Assembly (NCBI RefSeq): GCF_002836595.1
Contig: NZ_PJBB01000003.1
Location: 3,937,501 to 4,001,500 of the forward strand
DNA length: 64,000 nucleotides
Origin: Tenacibaculum sp. Bg11-29
Lineage (GTDB): Bacteria > Bacteroidota > Bacteroidia > Flavobacteriales > Flavobacteriaceae
Reading direction: 5' to 3'
In this document: positions 16,047 through 24,071 of the stretch, one piece after another
How positions within the stretch are numbered: position 1 is the stretch's first letter
How the letters are laid out: each line of letters opens with the position of its first letter
Notes under the pieces: model-generated
Databases searched by the model: none
What the model was told of the DNA's origin: nothing
What the model saw: the letters and a program-made list of their open reading frames with translations, nothing else
Position numbers and translations under genes: made by a program

Positions 16047-16070
16047 ATTTGAGAAATTAAAAACTCAAAT
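16047..16070 (+). promoter_or_regulatory. Start-site hairpin of GG-peptide gene 2
   Basis: ATTTGAG / CTCAAAT stem ending 1 bp before the ATG, identical in stem to 12569-12593. Confidence 0.5.
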
Positions 16071-16071
16071 T

Positions 16072-16233
16072 ATGTTAAAGAACATTTCAAACTTAGGGAC
16101 ATCCTTAAACAAATCAGAACAACAATCTATCAATGGAGGAAATGGTCGCCCTTTACCTTGTAGTAATCTACCAAGCAGAATTAATGGATTTTGCTACCTC
16201 TGTGGTGTACTAATGGATAACAATAACTGTTAA
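16072..16233 (+). CDS. Double-glycine-leader, cysteine-rich peptide 2
   Basis: 53 residues. The leader MLKNISNLGTSLNKSEQQ ends in SINGG (23) and differs from peptide 1 at only a few positions, while the 30-residue core is unrelated and has four single Cys. Conserved leader with divergent core is typical of secreted GG peptides under diversifying use. The upstream 110 bp are also shared with gene 12595. A terminator follows at 16243. Confidence 0.7.
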   Translation: MLKNISNLGTSLNKSEQQSINGGNGRPLPCSNLPSRINGFCYLCGVLMDNNNC

Positions 16234-16242
16234 CATTAGTTT

Positions 16243-16268
16243 AAAAGCGAGCTTGTGTTCGCTTTTTT
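16243..16268 (+). terminator. Terminator of GG-peptide gene 2
   Basis: AAAGCGA / TCGCTTT stem with T8, 9 bp after the stop. Confidence 0.8.
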
Positions 16269-16300
16269 TTAAAATTTTGATTATCATTTATTCTACAGTA

Positions 16301-16591
16301 TTAAGCGAATGGAAAAGGAATTTCCACTTCTCTATTTTTGATTAAACTTTCTATTTTTAATTTCCCTGTTGTAATTTCTTTTGCGTGTTTTTTACAAGGT
16401 ATAAAACCACTAAACACACCATTTACACAAGCTGCTTTATATCTTCTTTTATCATCCTTTGTTGGATTACCTTTCATTAGTTGAGGAGGTTGCTCACAAA
16501 ACTCTTTAATGCAACAATCAGGATAACCAAGTGCTTTACCGAAAGGTTCATTTTCTAAAGTCCATACTTTTATTAAATTTTCTTTATTCAT
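16301..16591 (-). CDS. Small cysteine-rich hypothetical protein
   Basis: 96 residues. The motif LGYPDCCIKEFC with later CVNGVFSGFIPCKKHA recalls DUF483-type proteins that share a GYP-CC element. Cys/His pattern could bind metal. It starts 15 bp after the stop of the ASCH gene at 16607, separated only by the linker TTAAAATAACAGTAG, so it is co-transcribed. It is a non-cassette gene within the constant module. Confidence 0.6.
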   Translation of the reverse strand: MNKENLIKVWTLENEPFGKALGYPDCCIKEFCEQPPQLMKGNPTKDDKRRYKAACVNGVFSGFIPCKKHAKEITTGKLKIESLIKNREVEIPFPFA

Positions 16592-16606
16592 AATTCTACT
16601 GTTATT

Positions 16607-17008
16607 TTAATATTCTAATATTTTTCTAATTTCATCATTAGAAAGATCTCTGTTTCTTTTGAATTGAAAACCTTGCCTCCCAATTGATAATATTTCACCA
16701 AGTCCAATACAAAAACAATATTCTTCACTAGCTCCCCATTCTTTCAAGCCAAGACTTATATGAATGCTATCAAATTCAATAACAAATTGAGGTCTTGTTT
16801 TAGAAAATCCGTTAGAAAATGTAATAGTGTCATAGTCTTTAAAGACTTGATAATCTATAGGTTCAATACAACCATTTTCATCAAAATTATTGAATAACCT
16901 TTTGAAATAATAAGGCTTTAAAGTCCTGTATTCTTCTTTCTTAAAACCGTTTAGAATCTTAAAAAACCATTCTTTTTTTAGATTAAGATGTAATGTTTTG
17001 TTTTTCAT
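16607..17008 (-). CDS. ASCH-domain-like protein, copy 1
   Basis: 133 residues. LHLNLKKEWFFKILNG, KKEEYRTLKPYY and TITFSNGFSKTRPQFVIEF match the ASCH fold (PUA-like, RNA-binding or nucleoside-processing), short single-domain form. It differs from the copy at 23343-23744 at only four residues, and the DNA flanks are also shared. Non-cassette position inside a constant module. Cellular target unknown. Confidence 0.7.
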   Translation of the reverse strand: MKNKTLHLNLKKEWFFKILNGFKKEEYRTLKPYYFKRLFNNFDENGCIEPIDYQVFKDYDTITFSNGFSKTRPQFVIEFDSIHISLGLKEWGASEEYCFCIGLGEILSIGRQGFQFKRNRDLSNDEIRKILEY

Positions 17009-17025
17009 ATTCTTTTAATTACTGT

Positions 17026-17054
17026 TTTGATGTTATTCTAAATTTATACATTTG
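17026..17054 (+). promoter_or_regulatory. Bacteroidota-type promoter
   Basis: TTTG (17026-17029), 17-bp spacer, TACATTTG (17047-17054): exact match to the -33/-7 consensus. Drives the small gene at 17071. Confidence 0.7.
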
Positions 17055-17070
17055 CTTAAAAATAATTGTT

Positions 17071-17268
17071 ATGAATCCATACATTGCAGGTGTTATTTTA
17101 ATTGCTACTTTTTTTATAATTGAATACTTAGCTTATTATCTTTATTTATCTAAAACCCCGAAAAGAAAACTTTGGCAATCAAAAAATCAAGGTATGTTTT
17201 CTTTAAGTTTCCTTTTTTCTCTTAGTTCTTTATATACTTTCATTCAATGGCTATTAAAAGTTATTTAA
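17071..17268 (+). CDS. Small membrane protein
   Basis: 65 residues from ATG 17071, chosen because the consensus promoter ends at 17054. Two transmembrane segments (about 5-27 and 44-62) around a basic loop KTPKRKLWQSKNQG. No family recognised. Plus-strand, between the ASCH gene and a constant module. Confidence 0.6.
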   Translation: MNPYIAGVILIATFFIIEYLAYYLYLSKTPKRKLWQSKNQGMFSLSFLFSLSSLYTFIQWLLKVI

Positions 17269-17313
17269 CTACTGTTATTTTAATATTTGTTACTTAAATT
17301 TTAGACATAAAAA

Positions 17314-17336
17314 AACAACACCTTGTGAGTGTTGTT
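17314..17336 (-). terminator. Constant-module terminator R3
   Basis: AACAACAC / GTGTTGTT with minus-strand T7; closes the one-cassette group of 17492-18079. Confidence 0.8.
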
Positions 17337-17359
17337 CTGTGGTAAGTAATATTCTTTTT

Positions 17360-17494
17360 GCTAACGTGTTTGTGTATGATTTTTTGCGTTTATACAACAC
17401 CTAATTTAGTAAATACAAACTAAGTAGAAAATCCTCGAGGATTTTCGTAAGTAGACAAGAACCAAGCAATTAATTATACACGGTGTTGCCATTA
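17360..17494 (-). repeat. attC-like site A6
   Basis: 135 bp from GCTAAC to GTTGCCATTA. Central hairpin GAAAATCCtcgaGGATTTTC. Confidence 0.8.
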
Positions 17495-18079
17495 GTTTTT
17501 ATTCAGTTTGATTGTCAAAAATTCAATCGAATCTGTTTCAATTCCGCTTGAATAAATTGGAATCAGATTTTTGTTTTTAATCAGATATTTTTTGGCTCTT
17601 TTCCCCCATATTTTTTCCTTTACTTCCTCGTCTAAAAGAATAACATTGTCATTTATTTTGTAAATTCCTCTGTCAATAGTTGTCCATTCATAATCTCTCG
17701 TTCGTAACATATATTTTCCATTTTCGAATAATCTTAACTCATTTCCAAAAATGTCATTTGCGATAAATTCGGATTCTTTATCAAAAAAATCTTTTGGAAA
17801 CCAAAATGAACTAATTGCTATAAAAGTAGAAGTTAAGAGTAAAGTCAAAATAATTTTTGCTTCTTTAATTTCATTTTTTTTCTGAATCTTTTTCCCTTGT
17901 TTAACAGAAGTGTAAATAAACACTGTAACTCCAAAAACTAAAAAGAACAAATATTTAAATAAGTCAACTAATCCACCAAAAGAACCTTCAGTTCTTAATT
18001 CAGAATTTAGAATTAAAAAAAGAATAATTCCGATAGGAATAAATGCTTTAAATATTGGTTTGTAGTTCGTTTCTCTCAA
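17492..18079 (-). CDS. Cassette gene 6: membrane protein with C-terminal extracytoplasmic domain
   Basis: 195 residues, TTG start at 18079 (no ATG nearby, and the cassette boundary is 3 bp upstream). Three hydrophobic segments (about 9-24, 37-57, 73-95) followed by a soluble domain with YMLRTRDYEWTTIDRGIYKI, which resembles lipocalin-like stress proteins only loosely. Flanks GTTGCCATTA / TAATGGCAAC perfect; the flank contributes the TAA stop. Confidence 0.65.
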   Translation of the reverse strand: MRETNYKPIFKAFIPIGIILFLILNSELRTEGSFGGLVDLFKYLFFLVFGVTVFIYTSVKQGKKIQKKNEIKEAKIILTLLLTSTFIAISSFWFPKDFFDKESEFIANDIFGNELRLFENGKYMLRTRDYEWTTIDRGIYKINDNVILLDEEVKEKIWGKRAKKYLIKNKNLIPIYSSGIETDSIEFLTIKLNKN

Positions 18080-18091
18080 ATTAATGGCAAC

Positions 18092-18160
18092 TTGTTTATA
18101 TAAGCACCTTTAGTACTTATATACAAACCAAATGGAGGTATATGCGTACTAAAGGTGCTT
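18092..18160 (-). repeat. Cassette-leader hairpin T3 (attI-like)
   Basis: Full-length copy, nearly identical to T2; followed immediately by an empty constant module (18160-18325). Confidence 0.75.
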
Positions 18161-18275
18161 AAAATTACATCTTTTTTTACTTACCACAATTATGTCAATG
18201 AACTTTTTTGCTTTTTAGTAGTGCTAATAACTACTGTTATTTTAATATTTGTTACTTAAATTTTAGACATAAAAA

Positions 18276-18298
18276 AACAACACCTTATGAGTGTTGTT
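18276..18298 (-). terminator. Constant-module terminator R4
   Basis: AACAACAC / GTGTTGTT stem, loop CTTATGA; minus-strand T-run. Confidence 0.8.
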
Positions 18299-18321
18299 CT
18301 TTGGTAAGTAATATTCTTTTT

Positions 18322-18515
18322 GCTAACGTTTTAGCTATTGTTAGTACGGGATTTAAAAGTAGTAAACTTTCGGTTATTACTTAGCCTATTTTTTTTATTT
18401 TGTTTTTCCTTTTTCAATATTAAAGCCAAATCAAAAGATTTGGCGGACTTTATTAATATCCACAGAACTTTGATTTAGCACAATTGCTCTATGTTTTTTA
18501 TACCGTGTTATATGC
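18322..18515 (-). repeat. attC-like site A7 (long form)
   Basis: 194 bp from GCTAAC to GTTATATGC. Carries the sub-hairpin GCCAAATcaaaaGATTTGGC instead of the GAAAATCC hairpin; same class as A13, A17 and A18. Confidence 0.75.
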
Positions 18516-18518
18516 TTT

Positions 18519-19298
18519 TTATCCAGTGTATATATCAGTTCCAATATATTGGTAATAGTTCTCGTATTTTATTATATATTCATTATAGTCCCAACCTTTG
18601 GAAGCTCTAATAATTGAAATTAAAGACTCTTTAAGAAACAATTCAAAATCGCCATTGTTTAATTCTTTCCAATAATTTGTGAATTCGTTAATTTCGTTTT
18701 TGTACTCTTCTAAAGTTAATGGTAAAAACTCTGCGGAAGACATGTCCCAAGCGTCATACTCTAACTTTTTAGAAAATGAATACCAAGCTTGTTCGAAAGA
18801 TGTATTATTTAATATTTGTAATTTACCCTTTGTCAATTTTACATTTCCTATATCTTTTATTTCCATTTCAACGGAAAGGGCTTTTGGAGAATTCTTTTCA
18901 AGAAATGTACACATGGACTTTCTAGAAATCATCCTATCTTTAAATCGTTCATTAATGATGTTAAAATTTACTTCTTCAAAGAATTCTATGTTATTGTATG
19001 TGACTTTTAAACTATTCATTAACATGTCCTTTATTAAAAGGATAAATCCTTGATAAACAGCTTGAGCGTGTGTTTTAAAGTCAGTCAATATCCTCATTAC
19101 GTAACCAAAGTTCAAATTGGATTCTATGGTAATCCTGAAAGTGTTTTCTTGAAATTTTGTCAAGAAAAAATTGTCATAATTTATGTTTCCTATATGTTGA
19201 ATATTTCTATACCCAAAATAAGTAGTCAAACTTTTAATCAATTCATTAGGAATGATTTCAGCATCAATCTTAAATGTTAAAACATAACAATTCTCCAT
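18519..19298 (-). CDS. Cassette gene 7: hypothetical cytoplasmic protein
   Basis: 259 residues from ATG 19298 (MENCYVLTF). A longer frame to 19370 runs through the attC-like site and is rejected. Aromatic-rich, no signal peptide, no recognised domain; the C-terminal part (YWKELNNGDFELFLKESL) is helical. Flanks GTTATATGC / GCATATAAC perfect. Confidence 0.65.
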   Translation of the reverse strand: MENCYVLTFKIDAEIIPNELIKSLTTYFGYRNIQHIGNINYDNFFLTKFQENTFRITIESNLNFGYVMRILTDFKTHAQAVYQGFILLIKDMLMNSLKVTYNNIEFFEEVNFNIINERFKDRMISRKSMCTFLEKNSPKALSVEMEIKDIGNVKLTKGKLQILNNTSFEQAWYSFSKKLEYDAWDMSSAEFLPLTLEEYKNEINEFTNYWKELNNGDFELFLKESLISIIRASKGWDYNEYIIKYENYYQYIGTDIYTG

Positions 19299-19310
19299 AT
19301 TAATTTTATT

Positions 19311-19383
19311 GCATATAACGTTTAGTGTATGGTGCGTTTGCATCCCGAAGGGTGCAAATGAACTATACAAACTGTTACCTATA
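19311..19383 (-). repeat. attC-like site A8 (short form)
   Basis: 73 bp from GCATATAAC to GTTACCTATA. Same short class as A1, with GCATCCCGAAGGGTGC as its apical hairpin. Confidence 0.8.
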
Positions 19384-19384
19384 G

Positions 19385-20272
19385 TTATTTACTCTTTTTG
19401 TATAATTTTTTCAATTCAGATTTAAGACTTGAATATTTAAAATACTCTGGTTTAGTCATTATAGAATTTTGATATATTTCTACAGTTTCTTTCCTACCAT
19501 TAATCTCTGATTCAGCGTTCATATGTGCTAAAATAATTTCATAAAGAAGTCCAATGTGTCTTTCATTAAACATTTCTTTTTTTCTATGTCCAATCCATTC
19601 AAAATCTTCGTATTGGAAATCTGAATAATAAAAATATTCCTTACCATTGAATTTGGGCATTCTTGATGCAAACTCAATTAATTTTTTATTATTCTTCACC
19701 ATTTGAAGTACTTTAAACCTTGTGCCAAGAGCATCCATTAAATTTAAATATACAATAGCTTTTTCAGTATTAGATTTTAATCCATAATTATCAAGTTCAA
19801 TATTATATTTACTCAAATCTGTTTTATTAAAAATTCTTGCAACAGCACCATAAAGTCTGAAATAATAATTATCTAAAAGCCATCTTTCGTCAATTTTTTT
19901 ATTCACGAACTCTTTAGCAACTTCGATACTAATTCTCGGTTCGTTTTCCTTATCTGTCAAATTGTAATGAACTTCTCTTATTACATACCACATTACTAAA
20001 TCATCATAATTCGGTCTGTTCAAATATTTTTCATCTAAAATCTCAATACTCTGTTTTGATCGAGTTTGAAGTACATCTATTATATTATTTAGTTTTTCGG
20101 TTCTAAATTTCTCTAAATCTTCAAAAGCAGACTTTTCAGTCAGCATTACATTTTTAGAGTAGTATTCTCCAATTTCAATTAGTTTATTTAAATCAGAATC
20201 ACTTATTTCAATTTGGGAATATGTATAAATTGATGTGAAGATTAGTAAAATCAGACAATATATTTTTTTCAT
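19385..20272 (-). CDS. Cassette gene 8: secreted hypothetical protein
   Basis: 295 residues. Signal peptide (MKKIYCLILLIFTSIYTYSQ, cut after Q-like position near 20). The rest is helical and charged with no known domain. Flanks GTTACCTATA / TATAGGTAAC are perfect over 10 bp; the stop codon overlaps the flank region. Confidence 0.65.
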   Translation of the reverse strand: MKKIYCLILLIFTSIYTYSQIEISDSDLNKLIEIGEYYSKNVMLTEKSAFEDLEKFRTEKLNNIIDVLQTRSKQSIEILDEKYLNRPNYDDLVMWYVIREVHYNLTDKENEPRISIEVAKEFVNKKIDERWLLDNYYFRLYGAVARIFNKTDLSKYNIELDNYGLKSNTEKAIVYLNLMDALGTRFKVLQMVKNNKKLIEFASRMPKFNGKEYFYYSDFQYEDFEWIGHRKKEMFNERHIGLLYEIILAHMNAESEINGRKETVEIYQNSIMTKPEYFKYSSLKSELKKLYKKSK

Positions 20273-20292
20273 AGATTGATGTTTCTCTTAAT

Positions 20293-20430
20293 TATAGGTA
20301 ACGTTGTTGTATAAGAATAGTTGCGGGTTTGTATGCGAGGAGTTTCCGAAGGAAATTCAGACGTTACAAACACGCAACGACCTTTGATTAAGCACTAAAC
20401 CGCAATTATTTTTATACGATGTTAGCACCA
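20293..20430 (-). repeat. attC-like site A9
   Basis: 138 bp from TATAGGTAAC to GTTAGCACCA; close relative of A3 (TTGCGGGTTTG... and ...AAACCGCAATTATTT). Confidence 0.8.
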
Positions 20431-20434
20431 GTTT

Positions 20435-21097
20435 TTATTTTCCATCTCTTCTCTCAATTCCGTTTTTGGCTCCTTCAGGAACATTTTTTTCATAAAATTC
20501 CTGAATTTTTTTCGGCTGACTTATCAGTACTTCGCATATTATATTTACAAATCCGAACAAAGCGTGTGCAATGTCCTTTTTATCATTTAAATCAATTGTT
20601 CCAGGATGTACAGCATTATTTCCAACAACTCTAACACTATCTAAAGCTTGCTGCATAGTTTGAGGTAATCCTTTTTTTACCAAACTTGCAATATCATCAT
20701 TAATATTTTTTCCCTTTTCTCCCAAATGGATACATAGCTTTTGTATTGCAAGTCTTAATAAAGCTGCTGCACCTCGAGGCGAAATATTAACAATATCTTT
20801 TGCTTCATTATAATCATTCTTTATGTCATCAGGTAAATCAACGTTTGCCATTTCAACATTTCCCGTCAATGGATAGACCATTTTTCCATTATGCCACAGT
20901 GAAAATAAATTACAATGTTTGCATTTTGCAACCATAGTATTTTCTAACGGATATGAACTTACTACATTCTTTCCATTTGGTTGATTTTGAATGTAATTTC
21001 CAACAACTCCTCTTGATGACCAAGTCTGTTCGGATAGAACACCACAATGTGGACAATGAAAGGACTTTTTATTTAATTCAGGTATAGTATATTTCAT
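20435..21097 (-). CDS. Cassette gene 9: zinc-ribbon plus DUF4145 protein
   Basis: 220 residues. N-terminal zinc ribbon (CPHC ... CKHC, about 15-62) and a C-terminal DUF4145 region (NEAKDIVNISPRGAAALLRLAI, then VRVVGNNAVHPG). DUF4145 occurs alone and fused to restriction-type proteins; the biochemical role is not known. Flanks GTTAGCACCA / TGGTGCTAAC perfect. One of the few cassette genes with a clear family. Confidence 0.8.
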   Translation of the reverse strand: MKYTIPELNKKSFHCPHCGVLSEQTWSSRGVVGNYIQNQPNGKNVVSSYPLENTMVAKCKHCNLFSLWHNGKMVYPLTGNVEMANVDLPDDIKNDYNEAKDIVNISPRGAAALLRLAIQKLCIHLGEKGKNINDDIASLVKKGLPQTMQQALDSVRVVGNNAVHPGTIDLNDKKDIAHALFGFVNIICEVLISQPKKIQEFYEKNVPEGAKNGIERRDGK

Positions 21098-21128
21098 ATT
21101 TCAGTGTTCTGTTCAAATTGGTGCTAAC

Positions 21129-21197
21129 TTGTTTATATAAGTACCTTTAGTACTTATATACAAATCAAATGGAGGTATATGCGTACTAAAGGTGCTT
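21129..21197 (-). repeat. Cassette-leader hairpin T4 (attI-like)
   Basis: Full copy with two base changes relative to T2 (AAGTACC arm, CAAATC loop). Confidence 0.75.
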
Positions 21198-21298
21198 AAA
21201 ATTACATCTTTTTTTACTTACCACAATTATGTCAATGAACTTTTCAGTTTTTAGGACCTAAAAACCTACTATTTATTTATGTATTTAATCACTTAAAG

Positions 21299-21694
21299 TT
21301 ATGCTACTAGTTCAGTTACAAATTCAGTTACATTATTTTCAACAGTCTTTAATGATTCTGCAATTATCTTTTTTTGTTCTTTTATTTCCTCTTCCATTTC
21401 TTTTATTTTTCTTTTTAGATTTTTTTTACGCTGCCTGTCTTCATGCTTTTGTTGCTTACTTAACTGAACATATTCATTTCTACCAATCATCAACCCCTTT
21501 AAAATATCTAAACAATTTATAGCATGGGCATTTTTAAAATAAGAATCATTTTCTTCCATAACTAACGAAGATTGTATCATAGAAATTAAACTTTCCTGAT
21601 ATATTGGTAAGAGAGAAAGTTCTTCGTTAAACATTACTTTAAGATTTGAATTATTGTTCAATCCTAATTTTTTTTCATTCGGGGTATAATTCAT
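21299..21694 (-). CDS. Coiled-coil hypothetical protein (non-cassette)
   Basis: 131 residues; residues about 75-120 form a strongly charged coiled coil (RQRKKNLKRKIKEMEEEI). No signal peptide. It sits between the two halves of a constant module, at the same insertion point used by the ASCH and GG-peptide genes. Confidence 0.55.
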   Translation of the reverse strand: MNYTPNEKKLGLNNNSNLKVMFNEELSLLPIYQESLISMIQSSLVMEENDSYFKNAHAINCLDILKGLMIGRNEYVQLSKQQKHEDRQRKKNLKRKIKEMEEEIKEQKKIIAESLKTVENNVTEFVTELVA

Positions 21695-21768
21695 TTTTTG
21701 CGTTTTATTGCGTAGCGGAATAGCTACTGTTATTTTAATATTTGTTACTTAAATTTTAGACATAAAAA

Positions 21769-21791
21769 AACAACACCTTGTGAGTGTTGTT
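21769..21791 (-). terminator. Constant-module terminator R5
   Basis: AACAACAC / GTGTTGTT stem, minus-strand T-run. Confidence 0.8.
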
Positions 21792-21814
21792 CAGTGGTAA
21801 GTAATATTTTTTTT

Positions 21815-21947
21815 ACTAACGTGTTCGTATAAGATTAGTTGCGTTGTTTAAGCCTCTAATTTAGCAAATACAAACCGAATAGAAAATCCGCGAGGATTTT
21901 CGTAAGTAGGCTTGCATTAGCAATTAATGTTATACGGTGTTACCACA
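21815..21947 (-). repeat. attC-like site A10
   Basis: 133 bp from ACTAAC (one change from the constant GCTAAC) to GTTACCACA. Central hairpin GAAAATCCgcgaGGATTTTC. Confidence 0.75.
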
Positions 21948-22770
21948 CGTATTTAAATTCACCTCGTATTATCCAAGATGTTTTTCCGTCAAATATTAAT
22001 TTTTGTTCAATAGAATTTCCATATTGGTCATATTTATACTCGAATTCTGTATAGCTTATTAGTTTCTTCTCTCCACTAAGTATTTGAAATTTTTTTACTT
22101 GTGTCCTATTATTATTTAAATCATATTTTTTTTCAGAAATCTCATAAGGCTTATTTTCAGAATTAAACCATTTTGATAAAATCTCATTTCCATTTTTGTC
22201 ATATGAAGTTTCAATTTTAGATTTCATTTTCCCAGAAAGGTCATAAAATATCAATACAGAATCTCTCCATTTTTCATCATATTTGAGTAATGATTTTTCA
22301 GAAATAGAACCATCATTATTTCTACTTATCATTTTACGCAATTTATTTTCTCTGTCAATTTCATATTTAGTAATACTTTTTTCACTTTCGCTTATGTGTT
22401 CTTTTTCAATAAGTTGCCCAAATTTATTGTATTTGTAATTATATTGGACATCTATTGTACCGTCATTATTGTAAAAAATATATTGTATTTGGTTACCATA
22501 TCTATCATAAGAATAATTAGCTCCACCAAAAATAGGCAATCCATTAGAATCAAATTCTAAATTTTTAATTTTACGTCCTTTAGTGTCATAATAATAAATA
22601 TCTATTGTACTAATTTCTTCATGAGGCATGCTATCAATGTATTTCACTCTAAATGTCGTTAACTTAATTTCTTTTGGAGAGTTTTTAAATCCATCAAAAG
22701 CATCTAAATATCGTAGGTTTGAACAACTACTTAAAATTAATAAAATTAATAGGAATTTGATTTTTTTCAT
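21940..22770 (-). CDS. Cassette gene 10: YD-repeat lipoprotein
   Basis: 276 residues. Lipoprotein signal (LLILLILSSC, Cys16) then YD/RHS-like repeats, for example YSYDRYGNQIQYIFYNND and YKYNKFGQLIEKEHI, ending in EYKYDQYGNSIEQ. Likely a cell-surface beta-repeat protein. A related protein is at 46858. Flanks GTTACCACA and TGTCTGGGAAC are only partly complementary, the one degenerate cassette in the array. Confidence 0.75.
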   Translation of the reverse strand: MKKIKFLLILLILSSCSNLRYLDAFDGFKNSPKEIKLTTFRVKYIDSMPHEEISTIDIYYYDTKGRKIKNLEFDSNGLPIFGGANYSYDRYGNQIQYIFYNNDGTIDVQYNYKYNKFGQLIEKEHISESEKSITKYEIDRENKLRKMISRNNDGSISEKSLLKYDEKWRDSVLIFYDLSGKMKSKIETSYDKNGNEILSKWFNSENKPYEISEKKYDLNNNRTQVKKFQILSGEKKLISYTEFEYKYDQYGNSIEQKLIFDGKTSWIIRGEFKYVW

Positions 22771-22781
22771 ATGTCTGGGAA

Positions 22782-22811
22782 CTTGTTTATATAAGTACTA
22801 AAGGTGCTTAA
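22782..22811 (-). repeat. Truncated cassette-leader site T5
   Basis: TTGTTTATATAAGTACTAAAGGTGC: one hairpin arm and the loop are deleted cleanly, leaving the junction between the outer TATATAAG and the inner arm. Confidence 0.65.
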
Positions 22812-22887
22812 AATTACATCTTTTTTTACTTACCACAATTATGTCAATGAACTTTTTTGCTTTTTAGTAGTGCTAATAACTACTTTT

Positions 22888-23073
22888 TTAATATTTTTTA
22901 GCTTGATTATATATGTCCAGGACATCATCATGACCAAGCCTAATTTTTAACTTTTTCTTATCGGTTTTTAAATGGATTTCAGCATGTAAATGTTCAGACC
23001 ACTCACTAACATTAATTTTATCAGTAGATAGCTCTAATGTTTCCCTAATTGATATTGACGGTTGTGTTTTCAA
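22888..23073 (-). CDS. Small hypothetical protein (non-cassette)
   Basis: 61 residues, soluble, mixed alpha/beta (HLHAEIHLKTDKKKLKIRLGHDD). No family recognised. Its stop abuts the constant module, as other non-cassette genes do. Confidence 0.5.
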   Translation of the reverse strand: MKTQPSISIRETLELSTDKINVSEWSEHLHAEIHLKTDKKKLKIRLGHDDVLDIYNQAKKY

Positions 23074-23108
23074 TTATTGCCATAACTACAGGTTTATTTT
23101 GTTTTTAC

Positions 23109-23116
23109 TATTTTTG
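23109..23116 (+). promoter_or_regulatory. -7 box TATTTTTG
   Basis: Exact TAnnTTTG match ending 4 bp before the ATG at 23121, implying a leaderless or nearly leaderless transcript. -33 not clear. Confidence 0.45.
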
Positions 23117-23120
23117 ATTT

Positions 23121-23327
23121 ATGATAAAAAGTTATGATCAACTTAATACAGAATTTCTAGAAACAAAAAAAGCTTCTCTTTTTGTTAAGCTCATTTCTGT
23201 TTTATTAGCATTAACTTTTACTTCCACTTCCTTAGTTGAAATTATTCCTAGTTTTGAGTATATCCATAATATTTATGATTATTATACTTACGATTGTTTT
23301 GGAATTCATTTTTTTCCTTATTTATAA
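23121..23327 (+). CDS. Small membrane protein
   Basis: 68 residues with one hydrophobic segment (about 20-42). Supported mainly by the consensus -7 box directly upstream and by the same layout at 23790. Unknown function. Confidence 0.45.
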   Translation: MIKSYDQLNTEFLETKKASLFVKLISVLLALTFTSTSLVEIIPSFEYIHNIYDYYTYDCFGIHFFPYL

Positions 23328-23342
23328 TTATCTACACTTATT

Positions 23343-23744
23343 TTAATATTCTAATATTTTTCTAATTTCATCATTAGAAAGATCTCTGTTTCTTTTGAAT
23401 TGAAAACCTTGCCTCCCAATTGATAATATTTCACCAAGTCCAATACAAAAACAATATTCTTCACTAGCTCCCCATTCTTTCAAGCCAAGACTTATATGAA
23501 TGCTATCAAATTCAATAACAAATTGAGGTCTTGTTTTAGAAAATCCGTTAGAAAATGTAATAGTGTCATAGTCTTTAAAGTCTTGATAATCTATAGGCTC
23601 AATACAATCATTTTCTTCAAAATTATTGAATAACCTTTTGAAATAATAAGGCTTTAAAGTCCTGTATTCTTCTTTCTTGATACCGTTTAGAATCTTAAAA
23701 AACCATTCTTTTTTTAGATTAAGATGTAATGTTTTGTTTTTCAT
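23343..23744 (-). CDS. ASCH-domain-like protein, copy 2
   Basis: 133 residues, near-identical to 16607-17008 (F22I, D44E, G46D, V55D by position estimate). The duplication includes some flanking DNA on both sides. Same ASCH fold assignment. It is flanked by plus-strand small membrane protein genes on both sides, as is copy 1 on one side. Confidence 0.7.
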   Translation of the reverse strand: MKNKTLHLNLKKEWFFKILNGIKKEEYRTLKPYYFKRLFNNFEENDCIEPIDYQDFKDYDTITFSNGFSKTRPQFVIEFDSIHISLGLKEWGASEEYCFCIGLGEILSIGRQGFQFKRNRDLSNDEIRKILEY

Positions 23745-23777
23745 ATTCTTTTAATTACTGTTTTATTTTGTTTTTAC

Positions 23778-23785
23778 TAATTTTG
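23778..23785 (+). promoter_or_regulatory. -7 box TAATTTTG
   Basis: Exact TAnnTTTG match, 4 bp before ATG 23790; the upstream TTTTGTTTTTACTA is shared with the box at 23109. Confidence 0.45.
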
Positions 23786-23789
23786 GTAT

Positions 23790-24071
23790 ATGAAAAAGTT
23801 ATTCCTCATCTGTTACCCTCTTTTTTTAATATGCCTAAATACTATAACCTTCCTTAGTTTAGGTTTTGAAAATTTTAATCTTTACATATTTCACTATAAG
23901 TTCTTAGTATTGATTTTTTGTGTTATCTTTTTGATTATTTCACTTACAAATACAATCAAATCTTACAGAACTAATTACACATTTGGTTTAATCTTAAATT
24001 TATTTGGCATCATTGCTTCATTAATTTTACCGATCTTATTAATACTGGGTGTTCTATGGCAAATCCACTAA
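23790..24071 (+). CDS. Small membrane protein
   Basis: 93 residues with three hydrophobic segments (about 3-23, 32-52, 65-90). No family recognised. Probably transcribed from the -7 box at 23778 and ended by the hairpin at 24194. Confidence 0.55.
   Translation: MKKLFLICYPLFLICLNTITFLSLGFENFNLYIFHYKFLVLIFCVIFLIISLTNTIKSYRTNYTFGLILNLFGIIASLILPILLILGVLWQIH

Noticed and set aside
19299..19370. Upstream extension of cassette gene 7
   Set aside because: These codons lie in the attC-like site; ATG 19298 is inside the cassette flank and gives a consistent layout.
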